Assembly (NCBI GenBank): GCA_022484805.1
Contig: JAKVKP010000017.1
Coordinates: 1 to 52,505, forward strand
DNA length: 52,505 nucleotides
Source: Streptococcaceae bacterium
GTDB lineage: Bacteria > Bacillota > Bacilli > Lactobacillales > Streptococcaceae
Direction of reading: 5' to 3'
Positions 30,111 through 39,601 of the stretch are shown here, one piece after another. A model generated the notes under the pieces. It was not told where the DNA came from. It did not search any database and worked only from the letters and a program-made list of their open reading frames with translations. The translations under genes and the position numbers were made by a program. How positions within the stretch are numbered: the first letter of the stretch is position 1; each line of letters starts with the position of its first letter.

Positions 30111-30386
30111 TATTTCCTCCTTATAATAATAGGTTAAGACGGCTAAATGCTTTTCAACAGGCCATTTTAACACTTTCGATTACCACAGCGGCTTATATTT
30201 TCATAAAGAAAACATTACCGAGCTGGCGGGATATTAAAAATGCTGAGAGCTCACTCAGACATACTCAAACAGTTAATTGCACTCTTTCAGGATAAAGAAA
30301 ACTTGCGACCTGAGCCGGTTAAGTTGACCTATTGAAAGAGAAATGCAAACTAAGAGCAAGTTGCCAGAGCGAATAGTTTCAACACC
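30111..30386. other. Long rplB-rpsS spacer with repeat-like sequence
   Basis: No gene. It holds the second copy of the dispersed repeat (30234-30282), a GCTAAATGC block (30142-30150) shared with copy 1, and the inverted pair AGAGCTC. Other neighbouring genes in this operon are 10-25 bp apart, so this looks like an insertion. Confidence 0.6.
30234..30282. repeat. Dispersed repeat, copy 2 (inside the S10 operon)
   Basis: 49 bp matching 8113-8163 with small gaps; same orientation on the plus strand. Confidence 0.55.
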
Positions 30387-31220
30387 TTATTTAGCATTAC
30401 GACGACGCACGATAAGTTTGTCAGAAGCAGCTTTCTTATTACGAGTTTTATAACCAATAGCTGGTTGACCCCAAGGTGAAACGGGTGCTTTACGACCAAC
30501 TGGTGCTTTACCTTCACCACCACCGTGTGGGTGATCATTTGGGTTCATTACAGATCCACGAACTGTTGGGCGTTTACCTAACCAACGTGAACGTCCTGCT
30601 TTACCGATATTGATTAATTCGTGTTGTTCATTACCGACAGTACCAATTGTTGCACGGCAAGTTGCCAAGATCATACGAACTTCGCCAGAGTTTAATCTTA
30701 CTAAGACGTATTTTCCTTCTTTACCAAGCACTTGTGCTGAAGTACCAGCAGAACGGATTAATTGTCCACCCTTACCAGGCTTTAATTCGATATTATGAAC
30801 AGTTGTACCTACTGGTATATTTTCTAATGGCAATGCATTACCAACTTTAATATCAGCATGTGCACCACTTTCAACAACCATACCAACTTCAAGTCCTTTA
30901 GGTGCTAAAATGTAAGATTTCACACCGTCTGTGTAAACGATTAAAGCAATATTTGCTGAACGATTTGGATCATATTCGATTGTTGCAACTGTTGCTACAA
31001 CGTCATCTTTATTACGTTTGAAGTCAACTAAACGATATTGACGTTTGTGTCCACCGCCTTGGTGACGTACAGTAATGCGACCGTTATTATTACGACCAGC
31101 ATTTTTCTTCAATGAAACTAATAATGATTTCTCTGGTGTATTAGTTGTGATTTCAGCGAAATCTGAAGAAGTCATGTTACGACGACCATTAGAGGTTGGT
31201 TTATACTTTCTGATTCCCAA
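30387..31220 (-). CDS. rplB: 50S ribosomal protein L2
   Basis: 277 aa. [38 protein letters not shown]; and the C-terminal [23 protein letters not shown] loop near the peptidyl-transferase centre containing the essential histidine. Followed by the abnormal 276-bp spacer. Confidence 0.98.
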   Translation of the reverse strand: MGIRKYKPTSNGRRNMTSSDFAEITTNTPEKSLLVSLKKNAGRNNNGRITVRHQGGGHKRQYRLVDFKRNKDDVVATVATIEYDPNRSANIALIVYTDGVKSYILAPKGLEVGMVVESGAHADIKVGNALPLENIPVGTTVHNIELKPGKGGQLIRSAGTSAQVLGKEGKYVLVRLNSGEVRMILATCRATIGTVGNEQHELINIGKAGRSRWLGKRPTVRGSVMNPNDHPHGGGEGKAPVGRKAPVSPWGQPAIGYKTRNKKAASDKLIVRRRNAK

Positions 31221-31240
31221 TGTTTTCCCTCCTAGGTTGA

Positions 31241-31531
31241 TTATTCGTTTTCAAAAATTTCAATTGGCTTAGAGTCAGTTGTTAAGGTTACGATTGCTTT
31301 ACGACGTTTGTTAGTGAAGCCACTATATTTACCAACACGTTTTGCTTTAGGCTTAACATTCATGATGTTAACCTTTGCAACCTTGACACCGTCGAAGCTT
31401 GCTTCAACAGCTTGTTTTACTAAAGTTTTGTTTGCACGAACATCTACATCAAATGTGTATTTTTTTTCGTCCATTGCTAACATTGAAGCTTCAGTAATAA
31501 CTGGTTTTTTAATGATATCGTATAAACTCAT
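31241..31531 (-). CDS. rplW: 50S ribosomal protein L23
   Basis: 96 aa. [23 protein letters not shown] and extended loop [20 protein letters not shown]. Docking site for trigger factor and SRP at the tunnel exit. Its start overlaps the rplD end. Confidence 0.98.
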   Translation of the reverse strand: MSLYDIIKKPVITEASMLAMDEKKYTFDVDVRANKTLVKQAVEASFDGVKVAKVNIMNVKPKAKRVGKYSGFTNKRRKAIVTLTTDSKPIEIFENE

Positions 31532-32154
31532 TATGCAAGTACCTCCTCAATCTGAGCTACAGCATCTTTTGTAACTACTAATTTAGCTGCATTTGCAATT
31601 TCTAATACTGAAATTTCATTCGCAAAAGCAACTGAAACATTTGCAAGGTTACGAGCTGCACGAGCTGCAGTTTCGTTTCCTGATTCCAAAACAACTAAAG
31701 TTTTTTCTGAAACTTTTAAGTTATCTAATACATTTTTAAATTCTTTTGTTTTAGGTGCATCGAAAGCTAAAGTTTCAACTGCAACTACTGCTTCGTCAGC
31801 AACTTTACTTGAAAGTACTGATTTCAAAGCTAATTGACGAACTTTTTGTGGAAGTTTGTATGCATATGAACGTGGTGTTGGTCCAAAGACTACGCCACCG
31901 CCACGCCATTGTGGTGAGCGAATAGAACCTTGACGCGCGCGTCCTGTTCCTTTTTGTCTCCATGGTTTACGTCCACCGCCTGAAACTGCACTACGGTTTT
32001 TAACTGCGTGTGTGCCTTGGCGTTTTGAAGCACGTTGCGCGATAATTACATCAAAAACAACTGTTTCGTTTGGTTCAATACCAAAAACTGTATCGTTTAA
32101 GCTAATTTCGCCAGCTTGCGTGCCATCTTGTTTAAATAATGCTACGTTTGCCAT
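31531..32154 (-). CDS. rplD: 50S ribosomal protein L4
   Basis: 207 aa. The tunnel loop [38 protein letters not shown] region is clear ([17 protein letters not shown]). In E. coli L4 represses its own S10 operon; a similar role at the structured leader here is possible. Confidence 0.98.
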   Translation of the reverse strand: MANVALFKQDGTQAGEISLNDTVFGIEPNETVVFDVIIAQRASKRQGTHAVKNRSAVSGGGRKPWRQKGTGRARQGSIRSPQWRGGGVVFGPTPRSYAYKLPQKVRQLALKSVLSSKVADEAVVAVETLAFDAPKTKEFKNVLDNLKVSEKTLVVLESGNETAARAARNLANVSVAFANEISVLEIANAAKLVVTKDAVAQIEEVLA

Positions 32155-32178
32155 TCCTTAAAGTCCCCTCCTTCTGAA

Positions 32179-32805
32179 TTATTTTGCAGCCTTAACTGCA
32201 GATTTAATAGTAATTAATGATTTTTTAGCGCCAGGTACATTACCTTTAACTAGAATCACATTGCGTTCTGCATCAATCTTAGCAATTTCTAAGTTTTGAA
32301 TTGTCACGCGATTGCCACCCATGCGTCCTGCAAGGTGTTTATTTTTAAATACACGGTTAGGTGCAACTGGACCCATTGAACCAGGACGACGATGATAACG
32401 AGAACCGTGAGACATTGGTCCACGAGATTGTCCATGACGTTTAATAACCCCTTGGAAACCTTTCCCTTTAGTCGTACCTGTAACATCAACTACATCTCCT
32501 GCTTCGAAGATATCTACTTTAATTTCTGTTCCAACTTCTAAGCCTTCAATGTTTTTGAATTCACGTATGAAGCGCTTAGGAGCCGTGTTTGCTTTTGCAA
32601 CATGACCTTTCGCTGGTTTGTTAGACAAAACTTCACGTTTATCTTGATAGCCAACTTGAACTGCTTCGTAGCCATCATTTTCAACTGTTTTTACTTGTAA
32701 AACAACGTTTGGCGTTGCTTCAATAACAGTTACTGGAATTAATTCACCAGATTCCGTAAAGATTTGAGTCATTCCAACTTTTTTCCCTAAGATTCCTTTG
32801 GTCAT
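32179..32805 (-). CDS. rplC: 50S ribosomal protein L3
   Basis: 208 aa. [39 protein letters not shown] is the extension reaching the peptidyl-transferase centre. 18 bp after rpsJ. Confidence 0.98.
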   Translation of the reverse strand: MTKGILGKKVGMTQIFTESGELIPVTVIEATPNVVLQVKTVENDGYEAVQVGYQDKREVLSNKPAKGHVAKANTAPKRFIREFKNIEGLEVGTEIKVDIFEAGDVVDVTGTTKGKGFQGVIKRHGQSRGPMSHGSRYHRRPGSMGPVAPNRVFKNKHLAGRMGGNRVTIQNLEIAKIDAERNVILVKGNVPGAKKSLITIKSAVKAAK

Positions 32806-32823
32806 AAGTACACCTCTTTCCTA

Positions 32824-33132
32824 TTATAATTTGATTTCAATGTTAACACCTGATGGTAAGTCTAACTTCATCAATGCATCAACTGTTTTTTGTGTTGGTT
32901 CTAAAATATCAACCAAACGCTTGTGTGTACGGATTTCAAATTGCTCACGAGAATCCTTGTACTTGTGTGTCGCACGGATAACAGTGTAAAGGCTACGGTC
33001 TGTTGGAAGTGGAATTGGACCACTTACAGAAGCTCCTGTACGTTTTGCCGTTTCAACGATTTTTTCTGCCGCTTGATCTAGGATACGGTGTTCGTATGCT
33101 TTTAATCGAATACGGATTTTTTTGTTTGCCAT
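32824..33132 (-). CDS. rpsJ: 30S ribosomal protein S10
   Basis: 102 aa. [20 protein letters not shown] and [23 protein letters not shown] are diagnostic. First gene of the super-operon; also known as transcription antitermination factor NusE. It is preceded by a leader of about 165 nt. Confidence 0.98.
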   Translation of the reverse strand: MANKKIRIRLKAYEHRILDQAAEKIVETAKRTGASVSGPIPLPTDRSLYTVIRATHKYKDSREQFEIRTHKRLVDILEPTQKTVDALMKLDLPSGVNIEIKL

Positions 33133-33175
33133 CTTTATTCCTCCTGTCGTCTATTTTATAAATAGGCATAGCTTG

Positions 33176-33234
33176 GCAAGAAAACCGGCACGCGAATGCG
33201 TGGCAATGCATTCGGGCGTGTCGCAACCTCTTGC
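33176..33234 (-). promoter_or_regulatory. Structured S10 leader stem-loop
   Basis: Nested inverted repeats on the minus strand: GCAAGA (33234-33229) with TCTTGC (33181-33176), CACGC with GCGTG, and a perfect CGAATGC (33214-33208) with GCATTCG (33199-33193) closing an 8-nt loop. It lies 44 nt before rpsJ. A control site for a ribosomal protein such as L4 is inferred by analogy. Confidence 0.6.
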
Positions 33235-33303
33235 TTCATCGCCGAACTACCAAAATGTTGATAATTCAATGTTGTACTCCTACATTGAAACAACACCTTT
33301 GAT

Positions 33304-33332
33304 ATCATAACAGGTTATCAGCTTCATTGCAA
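33304..33332 (-). promoter_or_regulatory. Main promoter of the S10-spc-alpha super-operon
   Basis: TTGCAA (33332-33327), 17-bp spacer, TATGAT (33309-33304) on the minus strand. AT-rich tracts upstream (33335-33370) could act as an UP element. The remaining bases to 33605 hold only the promoter region of the divergent plus-strand gene. Confidence 0.75.
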
Positions 33333-33605
33333 GAAAAAATCAATAATTTACAATCTTTTTTTACAATTTATTTGAAATTACTGCACTTAATTCCATTTCC
33401 ATACTCAAATAGGGCAGCTAGTTTTTATTTTTGAAAATGATAAAAACCGATTATATACTGATATTAAAGCTTTCTATATTACAACTTCTTCTTGCGTATC
33501 TTTTTCCTTAAAACATTTGCTATTTATTTAAAATGATTTTCTCTGATTAATGATAAAACATGATAAAATAGCAATGATTAGAATTCATCTCGGAATGGAG
33601 CTGTT

Positions 33606-34145
33606 GTGCTTATTAAAAATATCCCTAATTTAATAACCTTTATCCGATTATTGCTTGCCTTCGTTCTCTTATTAGTGGCGCCATTATCAATCAATTTTTA
33701 TGTTATCTACACTCTTTGCGGAATAAGTGATTTTCTTGATGGTCAAATCGCCCGAAAATTTAACTTAACTTCCACGTTCGGTCAAATATTAGACAGCTTC
33801 GCAGATCTTGTCTTTATTAGTATTTCGCTATTTCAAATATTGCCAAATATCAGTCTGGATAAAACTTTACTCTATTGGATTACTATCATTGCTGTCATCC
33901 GTTTAATTTCAATAATAATTGGCTTTTCCAGATATCATCAAATTACTTTTTTACATACTATCGCTAATAAAGTAACTGGTCTTTTATTATTTTTTTCTCC
34001 ATTATTTATCATTGTTCTCAAAATGAATACAGTCGGAATCATTATATGTCTATTTGCGACTATCTCTGCGCTGGAAGAATTGTTGATTAATCTAACCTCG
34101 CAGAAATTGAACCGTGATATTAAATCTATTTTCCATACCAAATAA
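33606..34145 (+). CDS. CDP-alcohol phosphatidyltransferase family membrane protein
   Basis: 179 aa, GTG start with GGAG five bases upstream. The full catalytic motif D-x2-D-G-x2-A-R-x8-G-x3-D-x3-D is present with D42, D45, G46, A49, R50, G59, D63 and D67; about six membrane segments. Such enzymes transfer phosphatidyl groups to an alcohol (PgsA makes phosphatidylglycerol phosphate). As the cell's main PgsA is usually elsewhere, this may be a second enzyme, for example a cardiolipin-synthase-like or PgsA paralogue. Monocistronic; convergent with the next gene. Confidence 0.85.
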   Translation: MLIKNIPNLITFIRLLLAFVLLLVAPLSINFYVIYTLCGISDFLDGQIARKFNLTSTFGQILDSFADLVFISISLFQILPNISLDKTLLYWITIIAVIRLISIIIGFSRYHQITFLHTIANKVTGLLLFFSPLFIIVLKMNTVGIIICLFATISALEELLINLTSQKLNRDIKSIFHTK

Positions 34146-34177
34146 AAAAGTTTCGACATCAAGCATCGAAACTTTTT
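34145..34177. terminator. Bidirectional terminator
   Basis: AAAAAGTTTCGA (34145-34156) / TCGAAACTTTTT (34166-34177), perfect 12-bp stem, between convergent genes. Confidence 0.9.
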
Positions 34178-34191
34178 ATTATTTACTATCT

Positions 34192-34572
34192 TTATTTTGA
34201 ACTTAAAATACTACAATTGACAAAACTAATGACTAGCAATATAAATAATAAAATTGAATCAGTTGTTTGACCAACCGTATACCAATCATAAATAAATGAT
34301 GCAACTAATGCGATACAAACTAATGAAATAGCACCAAATATTAGATTCCATAGTCGATATAAAACGGCACCTAGCACACTCACAACGACCGCAATAATAA
34401 TTACATCACGTAAATTACTTGTACTGACTGAATCCAACATAACATTTACTTTTTGACTCCAGCCTTTAACTAAACCAGCCACAAACTGATTATTGGCAAG
34501 CATTCGCCACATCAAATAGAGCAAGACTGAACAATTCGTAAAAAAAACAAACTTCATTTTGCTATTTGCCAC
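34192..34572 (-). CDS. Small membrane protein of unknown function
   Basis: 126 aa, GTG start with GGAGG seven bases upstream. Four probable membrane segments: 8-25, 56-72, 76-95 and 104-121. No motif recognised. Its start lies 17 bp after the sirtuin stop, so the two genes are likely co-transcribed. Confidence 0.75.
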   Translation of the reverse strand: MANSKMKFVFFTNCSVLLYLMWRMLANNQFVAGLVKGWSQKVNVMLDSVSTSNLRDVIIIAVVVSVLGAVLYRLWNLIFGAISLVCIALVASFIYDWYTVGQTTDSILLFILLVISFVNCSILSSK

Positions 34573-34589
34573 AGATTTTCCTCCTTATT

Positions 34590-35291
34590 CTATAACTCAG
34601 CCATAATATCCTTTGCATTACCAATATACGACAAATGTTCAAAAGGCAATTCAACTGGCTGTTCATTAATTACGATAAATTGAGCATTAGGACTAGCGGC
34701 ATTAGCCAATCCAGCGAATGGATAGACGACAAAGCTTGTCCCCAGAATAACTACCGTTGTCGCCTCAGCCATAAGCCTCAAGGCCGAATCAACAACCTCC
34801 TGTTTTATACCTTCACCATATAATACAACATCCGGTCGTAGCTGACCACCACAATCAAGATGAGAATCTGACTCTAGATAAGTCTGATACGGCACTGCAC
34901 CACCACATTTTCGGCAGTATATTTGATATAGTGAACCATGAAAGGCAATGACATTTTTAGCACCTGCCTTTTGGTGTAAATCATCAATATTTTGCGTGAT
35001 AATGGCACTATTTTGTTTTTTTTCAAGGATCGCTAGCTTTTCATGAATTAAATTGGGCTTAGCATTCGGGTAATACATCGTTTTTATGAACTGATAGAAC
35101 TTCGCTGGCTCATCAACCATCGCCTCATGCGATAATAAATATTCAGGACGTTCATTAAATTGACTATATATCCCGTTTTTTGATCGATAATCTGGAATGC
35201 CTGAAAGAGTCGATACTCCTGCACCAGTTAAAAAAACAAGGTTTTCTGCCGATTTTATTGCATTAACAACCATTTTTTTATTATTTGACAT
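34590..35291 (-). CDS. Sir2-family NAD-dependent protein deacylase
   Basis: 233 aa from ATG 35291 (MSNNKKMV), nine bases after AGGCGG. NAD-binding GAGVSTLSGIPDYRS (23-37), TQNIDDLHQKAG (99-110) and catalytic H118 in FHGSL. The zinc module keeps C126 and C129, but the second half reads SHLDCGG, with H144 and C147 in place of the usual CxxC. The glutamate-rich end of the NAD site is RPDVVLYGE. Substrates unknown. Confidence 0.92.
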   Translation of the reverse strand: MSNNKKMVVNAIKSAENLVFLTGAGVSTLSGIPDYRSKNGIYSQFNERPEYLLSHEAMVDEPAKFYQFIKTMYYPNAKPNLIHEKLAILEKKQNSAIITQNIDDLHQKAGAKNVIAFHGSLYQIYCRKCGGAVPYQTYLESDSHLDCGGQLRPDVVLYGEGIKQEVVDSALRLMAEATTVVILGTSFVVYPFAGLANAASPNAQFIVINEQPVELPFEHLSYIGNAKDIMAEL

Positions 35292-35327
35292 TAAAATCAC
35301 CGCCTAATTACAATTCAACCTCTGACA

Positions 35328-36719
35328 TCATTCACGCATCGCCAAGTTACGCTGTCTTGCTAATTCTGCCTTAATTTTCGCTTCTGGCGCATATTTTTCT
35401 GCCCAATGATCCGGTTTTAATATTTTCCCTGTGACTTCGTCATAATGTGCTTGACCATCATCCCAAAGCTTACCCATATTAGCCTCATGGACATATTCAA
35501 AAATTTGATGTGGATCGACACCCATTAAAACAAAGCTGCCATACGTAAAGTATAACAAATCAATCATGGCATCCACTTCATCTGTTAAGACATCTTCAAC
35601 AACTTCATGCTTTTGCATAACTTTTTGCTTAGCTTTATCAATTGCGCCATGCATTTTTTCAATCTGTTGTTCAAAAACATCCGATTGATTATCACTGGCT
35701 GCATACAAAAATTCAACCAACTCTTCAATTTTAAAGTCTGCACGATAACCTGCCTGCTCTGCCGAAAACGGCTTTGGTATCTCTTGGGAGTGTTCATCAA
35801 ATTTCAGATGAAATTCCTTAACCTTATTAAAATAGACATCCTTACTATAGAAAACAGGTAGTAAATTAAATGAAATCAAGTCATAATTCTTTAGGGCAAT
35901 CGCGATACCATCTTTTTCATTTGTTTGTGTCACAAAATCAGCAATCGCTTTGACTTCAATCTCAGCATTTCCCATTGCCACACCGACACCAGCTCCTGCA
36001 ATCATTTCAATATCATTTAATGAGTCGCCAAAGACCATTGTTTCTTCTATTGAAAAGCCAAAATACTTGCCTGCATACTCAATTCCCTTTAGCTTGGAGC
36101 CACCCTTTGGAATAATATCAACCGAATACGAATTGCTACGTGTAAAAGTACATTCAGGAAACTCTTTTTCAAATCTTGATTGTTCACTGCGCGTTGCTAC
36201 CATCGTAACTTGATAGATAGCCTCGCGTAAGACAGGATTACTCTGATAATCCTTCGTTTTAATGCTACGGACAACCTTTTGAAAACCGGTCTTTAAGCCT
36301 TTGGAAAAACCAGTCGGCACATAATTATGCAATAACCTCGCCATGTTTGAGCCACCAAAAGCAATTAATCGGCTACCAACCATTTCCGAGGCAGTTCCAA
36401 AAGTCATTTCACGGCGATTAGTAGAAGCAAATTCTGCTAAATGCAATATCGGTTGTTTACTGAACGGCTTTGCACTAATCACTCGATCACGACTAATTAC
36501 ATACTGACCATTGTAAGTTACAGCAACATCCAATGCGAGATTTTCCATTAATTCCTGAACGTAAATCGGCGAGCGACCAGTCGCTAAACCTACTAATATG
36601 CCTCGAGCCTGCATTTCACGAACTGCTTTTTTAGTACTTTCAAGTACCTTGGAATTTTTGTTTAATAAAGTACCATCAATATCAAAAAAAACCGCTTTAA
36701 TCATTTTATCTATACACAT
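35328..36719 (-). CDS. Cof-type HAD phosphatase fused to a MazG-like NTP pyrophosphatase domain
   Basis: 463 aa. Residues 6-275 are a HAD-IIB phosphatase: nucleophile D13 and D15 in FFDIDGT, motif II/III region ending in VFGDSLNDIEMI. Residues 330-440 look like the all-alpha MazG/PRA-PH fold: FKIEELVEFLYAA and EVDAMIDLLYFTYGSFVLMGVD supply the metal-binding acidic residues, followed by ANMGKLWDDG. The pair suggests stepwise nucleotide hydrolysis, inferred only. ATG 36719 lies four bases after GGAG; an ATG five codons later would start right at the HAD domain. Confidence 0.85.
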   Translation of the reverse strand: MCIDKMIKAVFFDIDGTLLNKNSKVLESTKKAVREMQARGILVGLATGRSPIYVQELMENLALDVAVTYNGQYVISRDRVISAKPFSKQPILHLAEFASTNRREMTFGTASEMVGSRLIAFGGSNMARLLHNYVPTGFSKGLKTGFQKVVRSIKTKDYQSNPVLREAIYQVTMVATRSEQSRFEKEFPECTFTRSNSYSVDIIPKGGSKLKGIEYAGKYFGFSIEETMVFGDSLNDIEMIAGAGVGVAMGNAEIEVKAIADFVTQTNEKDGIAIALKNYDLISFNLLPVFYSKDVYFNKVKEFHLKFDEHSQEIPKPFSAEQAGYRADFKIEELVEFLYAASDNQSDVFEQQIEKMHGAIDKAKQKVMQKHEVVEDVLTDEVDAMIDLLYFTYGSFVLMGVDPHQIFEYVHEANMGKLWDDGQAHYDEVTGKILKPDHWAEKYAPEAKIKAELARQRNLAMRE

Positions 36720-36749
36720 TCCTCTCCATAATCAAAAGACCGGACATTC

Positions 36750-37361
36750 CTAATCAATAACTGTGGCAGCTTTGGCTTGCCAAATCTGATAACAGCGTTT
36801 AATTTGCTCAGAAGTATTTCTGACAAGCGATAATTTCGGCAAATCATTAATTGAAAAAAATTTCGCTGCCATCGTTTCATCATTTACTAAAAATTGACCA
36901 TCCTTAACCGCGCAAGCAAAAAACATTTTATAATACTGCTGACTTTGTAGTTGGTGCTGATTGCTGTCAAAAATAGCAAGTAAACGCAAGACCTCACCAT
37001 CAAAACCAGCTTCCTCTTTTAACTCCTTTAAAACATTTTCCTTTGGACTTGTTCCAATTTCAGCATAGCCACCTGGTAACGCCCATTGCCCATCAGCCTT
37101 TGACTGGACCAATAAAATTTGATTCCCCTTAGCCACGACAGCGCGAACATCAATTAAAGGTGTTGGATACCATGCCGTTGGTCTTAAAAAATCTCCCACT
37201 TCTTTAGAATCTAAATCACTCTGTACACTAGTCAATTGACCTAAAAGACATTTTAATTCTTGGTATCGCGCCAAATCAAAAGTATCGTGTCCATAGGTTA
37301 GGCCAGCATTCACCAGCGCATTCATTCGTTGAAGAATTATAGCCTCTTTATTAATTTCCAC
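36750..37361 (-). CDS. Nudix hydrolase, YjhB-like (ADP-ribose pyrophosphatase family)
   Basis: 203 aa, GTG start eight bases after AGGAGG. The N-terminal helical domain (1-60) fits the Nudix_N_2 extension. Nudix box GGYAEIGTSPKENVLKELKEEAGF at about 95-118 has the catalytic E..EE, while the usual first Glu is Thr and the Arg is Lys, variations seen in this subfamily. Probably hydrolyses a nucleoside diphosphate linked to another group. Confidence 0.88.
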   Translation of the reverse strand: MEINKEAIILQRMNALVNAGLTYGHDTFDLARYQELKCLLGQLTSVQSDLDSKEVGDFLRPTAWYPTPLIDVRAVVAKGNQILLVQSKADGQWALPGGYAEIGTSPKENVLKELKEEAGFDGEVLRLLAIFDSNQHQLQSQQYYKMFFACAVKDGQFLVNDETMAAKFFSINDLPKLSLVRNTSEQIKRCYQIWQAKAATVID

Positions 37362-37714
37362 AGTCTACCTCCTTCAATCTGATAATCACCATTTTAAAAC
37401 ATCAACCTAATACAATCTAATTTAATAGCTCCATAGCTTTCATTATAAACCACTCTTCTTAATTTAAGATAAATATTTTAAATTTCATGATATCTCATAA
37501 ATTAGTAATTAATCGAGAATAAATAAAAAAGGAGGAATTTATTATTTTCAAACTTATAACGAATCAATGTTTTTATTTCTGTATGATTATGAAATCGAAG
37601 CGTTTTTATAATTTATTTCATTTTATAAAAAATAAAGTAAAATTAATACAACTATAAAATTTTTCTTCTGATACAATAATAAACATATCTTTCATGAGTT
37701 AGGAGTTGAATTAA
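37362..37714. other. 353-bp promoter region with an orphan ribosome-binding site
   Basis: Divergent starts for the Nudix gene and azlC. AAAAAAGGAGGAATT at 37525-37537 on the plus strand is a very strong ribosome site, but only ATT codons follow at the right distance; the frame stays open from 37523 to a TAA at 37655. The first ATG in it (37583) would give a 24-residue basic peptide. No other gene seen. Confidence 0.5.
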
Positions 37715-38425
37715 ATGGAAGTTTCAAAAAAACAGAAATCAGAGATTAAAGCCGCTTTTTTTGCCGCATTTCCAGATACAATCCCTGTTTTAACAGGATT
37801 TATTGGACTAGGGATGGCCTATGGAATTTTGATGGAGACCAAAGGATATGGGCCAATTTGGTCGCTATTAATGAGTGCAATTGCCTTTTGTGGCAGTATG
37901 CAGTTTGTGGCTATCACTTTGTTAACAATTGCTTTTAATCCGATTCAGGCATTTCTTTTAAGTATTATGGTCAATGCACGTCATTTATTTTATGGTATTT
38001 CAATGTTAAATAAATACAAAGGACTTGGCAAAATCCGTTTTTTCTTGATTTATACACTTTGCGATGAGACCTTTTCTTTAGTTTCAAGCTTAGAGCCCCC
38101 AGAAAATATTAATCGTAAATACTACTATTTTGCGATTTCCCTATTAGATTACCTTTATTGGATTATCGGCAGCTTTTTGGGCGGTATCGTCGGCGGACTT
38201 ATTTCATTCAATACTAATGGTCTCGATTTTGTTTTAACAGCATTATTTGTCGTCCTTTTTTTAGAACAGTGGAAAACAAAAGCAAACAGAATACCTGCAA
38301 TAATTGGTCTTGTAGCGACAATTATCAGCCGATTACTTTTCGGCGCCTCAAACTTAGTAATTCCAGCAATGCTATTGATATTATTAATTTTAATTGGAGG
38401 TAGAAAACGTTATGCACTTAACTAA
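37715..38425 (+). CDS. azlC: Branched-chain amino acid exporter large subunit AzlC
   Basis: 236 aa, ATG with GGAG nine bases upstream. AzlC family signature FPDTIPVLTGFIGLGMAYGILM near residue 20 and FCGSMQFVAI, NARHLFYGISM. Eight or so membrane segments. Works with AzlD to export leucine/isoleucine/valine or analogues. The gene for AzlD overlaps by 14 bp. Confidence 0.92.
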   Translation: MEVSKKQKSEIKAAFFAAFPDTIPVLTGFIGLGMAYGILMETKGYGPIWSLLMSAIAFCGSMQFVAITLLTIAFNPIQAFLLSIMVNARHLFYGISMLNKYKGLGKIRFFLIYTLCDETFSLVSSLEPPENINRKYYYFAISLLDYLYWIIGSFLGGIVGGLISFNTNGLDFVLTALFVVLFLEQWKTKANRIPAIIGLVATIISRLLFGASNLVIPAMLLILLILIGGRKRYALN

Positions 38426-38750
38426 TCTTCAAACATTGGGCATTATTTTAGCAATTGCTGCTGGCACGATGCTGACACGCTTCATCCCATTTTTATTATT
38501 TCCAGAAAACAAACCTACTCCAAAAATTGTCATTTACTTAGGTACTGTATTACCTCCTGCCATGATGGGACTTTTGGTCATTTATTGCCTCAAAAATATT
38601 TCGCTTTTTTCAGATACACATGGTCTGCCTGAAATCATAGCAATTATCGCAATCATTCTAATTCATCGCTTTAAAAATAACGTTTTACTAAGCATCGGTG
38701 GTGGCACTTTAGTTTATATGCTACTGATTCAAATCGTTTTTGTGAACTAA
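38412..38750 (+). CDS. azlD: Branched-chain amino acid exporter small subunit AzlD
   Basis: 112 aa from ATG 38412 (MHLTNLQTLGI), inside the end of azlC, with GGAGG eleven bases upstream. Four membrane segments; TMLTRFIPFLLFP and LPPAMMGLLVIYCLK fit the AzlD family. Confidence 0.9.
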   Translation: MHLTNLQTLGIILAIAAGTMLTRFIPFLLFPENKPTPKIVIYLGTVLPPAMMGLLVIYCLKNISLFSDTHGLPEIIAIIAIILIHRFKNNVLLSIGGGTLVYMLLIQIVFVN

Positions 38751-38884
38751 TAAGGATTTTTTATTATAAAAATCAATACTTAAGACCAACAATTACCTCA
38801 GCTAGCAACTAATTGATTTATTTCAAACAAGATAAGATTTCTTTGATAAAATAGATATTAGATTTATGAAGGAGGTGTTCACTG

Positions 38885-39601
38885 ATGCACTCAAAGAAAA
38901 AAATCGGATTACAAATTATTATCGCTATTTCTAGTATCCTATTACTTTTTCTAATGTTTAAAGACTTATATCCATTAATCAATGCCATGATTACCAACAA
39001 AAATGACGAAACCTTAACGATTGATTATATTCAAAAATACGGTTCAAGAGGCGTACCAATCCTATTCAGCCTTGAATTTTTACAGGTGATTCTGCCATTT
39101 ATCCCTACGGCTCTGGTCGAAATATTAATTGGACTGTGCTATGGCCCATTTTGGGGTAGTTTAATTTGTATTGGTGGACTTGCAGCTGGTAACGGTCTAG
39201 TATTTTTTCTTGTCCGCCACTATCAACAATATTTACCAGCCTTTATGCACCAAAATAATAATAATAAAACGAAAAAGCACCGATTACTTAGCAAAAATTT
39301 TATCACTAAAAGTAAACAGCCAGAATTACTTTTGATATTGCTCTATTCAATTCCCTTGTTTCCAAATTCTTTGCTTGCTTTTTTATTCGAAAAAACAAGG
39401 CTTTCGGTTAGCAGATATATTTTTTGCGTTATAGTCGGGAGTATCCCTTCAGTGATTTTATACACTGTGCTTGGTCGTCATCTATCACGCGACAGCTATC
39501 CTATCGCCATAGTAATTGCGATAATAATTATAATTGCAATCATCATTTTATATCTCACAAAAGATCGAATCATGAACGCAATTGAAAAAATCGTAAATTA
39601 G
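38885..39601 (+). CDS. VTT-domain (DedA/TVP38-like) membrane protein
   Basis: 238 aa, ATG with GAAGGAGGTG upstream. Five or six membrane segments. The VTT core is visible: FLQVILPFIPTALVEILIG, CYGPFWGSLICIGGLAAGNG, and LLYSIPLFPNSLLAFLFE with the helix-loop PNSL. This family includes lipid scramblase or flippase-like proteins and undecaprenyl-phosphate translocases; the substrate here is unknown. Confidence 0.88.
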   Translation: MHSKKKIGLQIIIAISSILLLFLMFKDLYPLINAMITNKNDETLTIDYIQKYGSRGVPILFSLEFLQVILPFIPTALVEILIGLCYGPFWGSLICIGGLAAGNGLVFFLVRHYQQYLPAFMHQNNNNKTKKHRLLSKNFITKSKQPELLLILLYSIPLFPNSLLAFLFEKTRLSVSRYIFCVIVGSIPSVILYTVLGRHLSRDSYPIAIVIAIIIIIAIIILYLTKDRIMNAIEKIVN

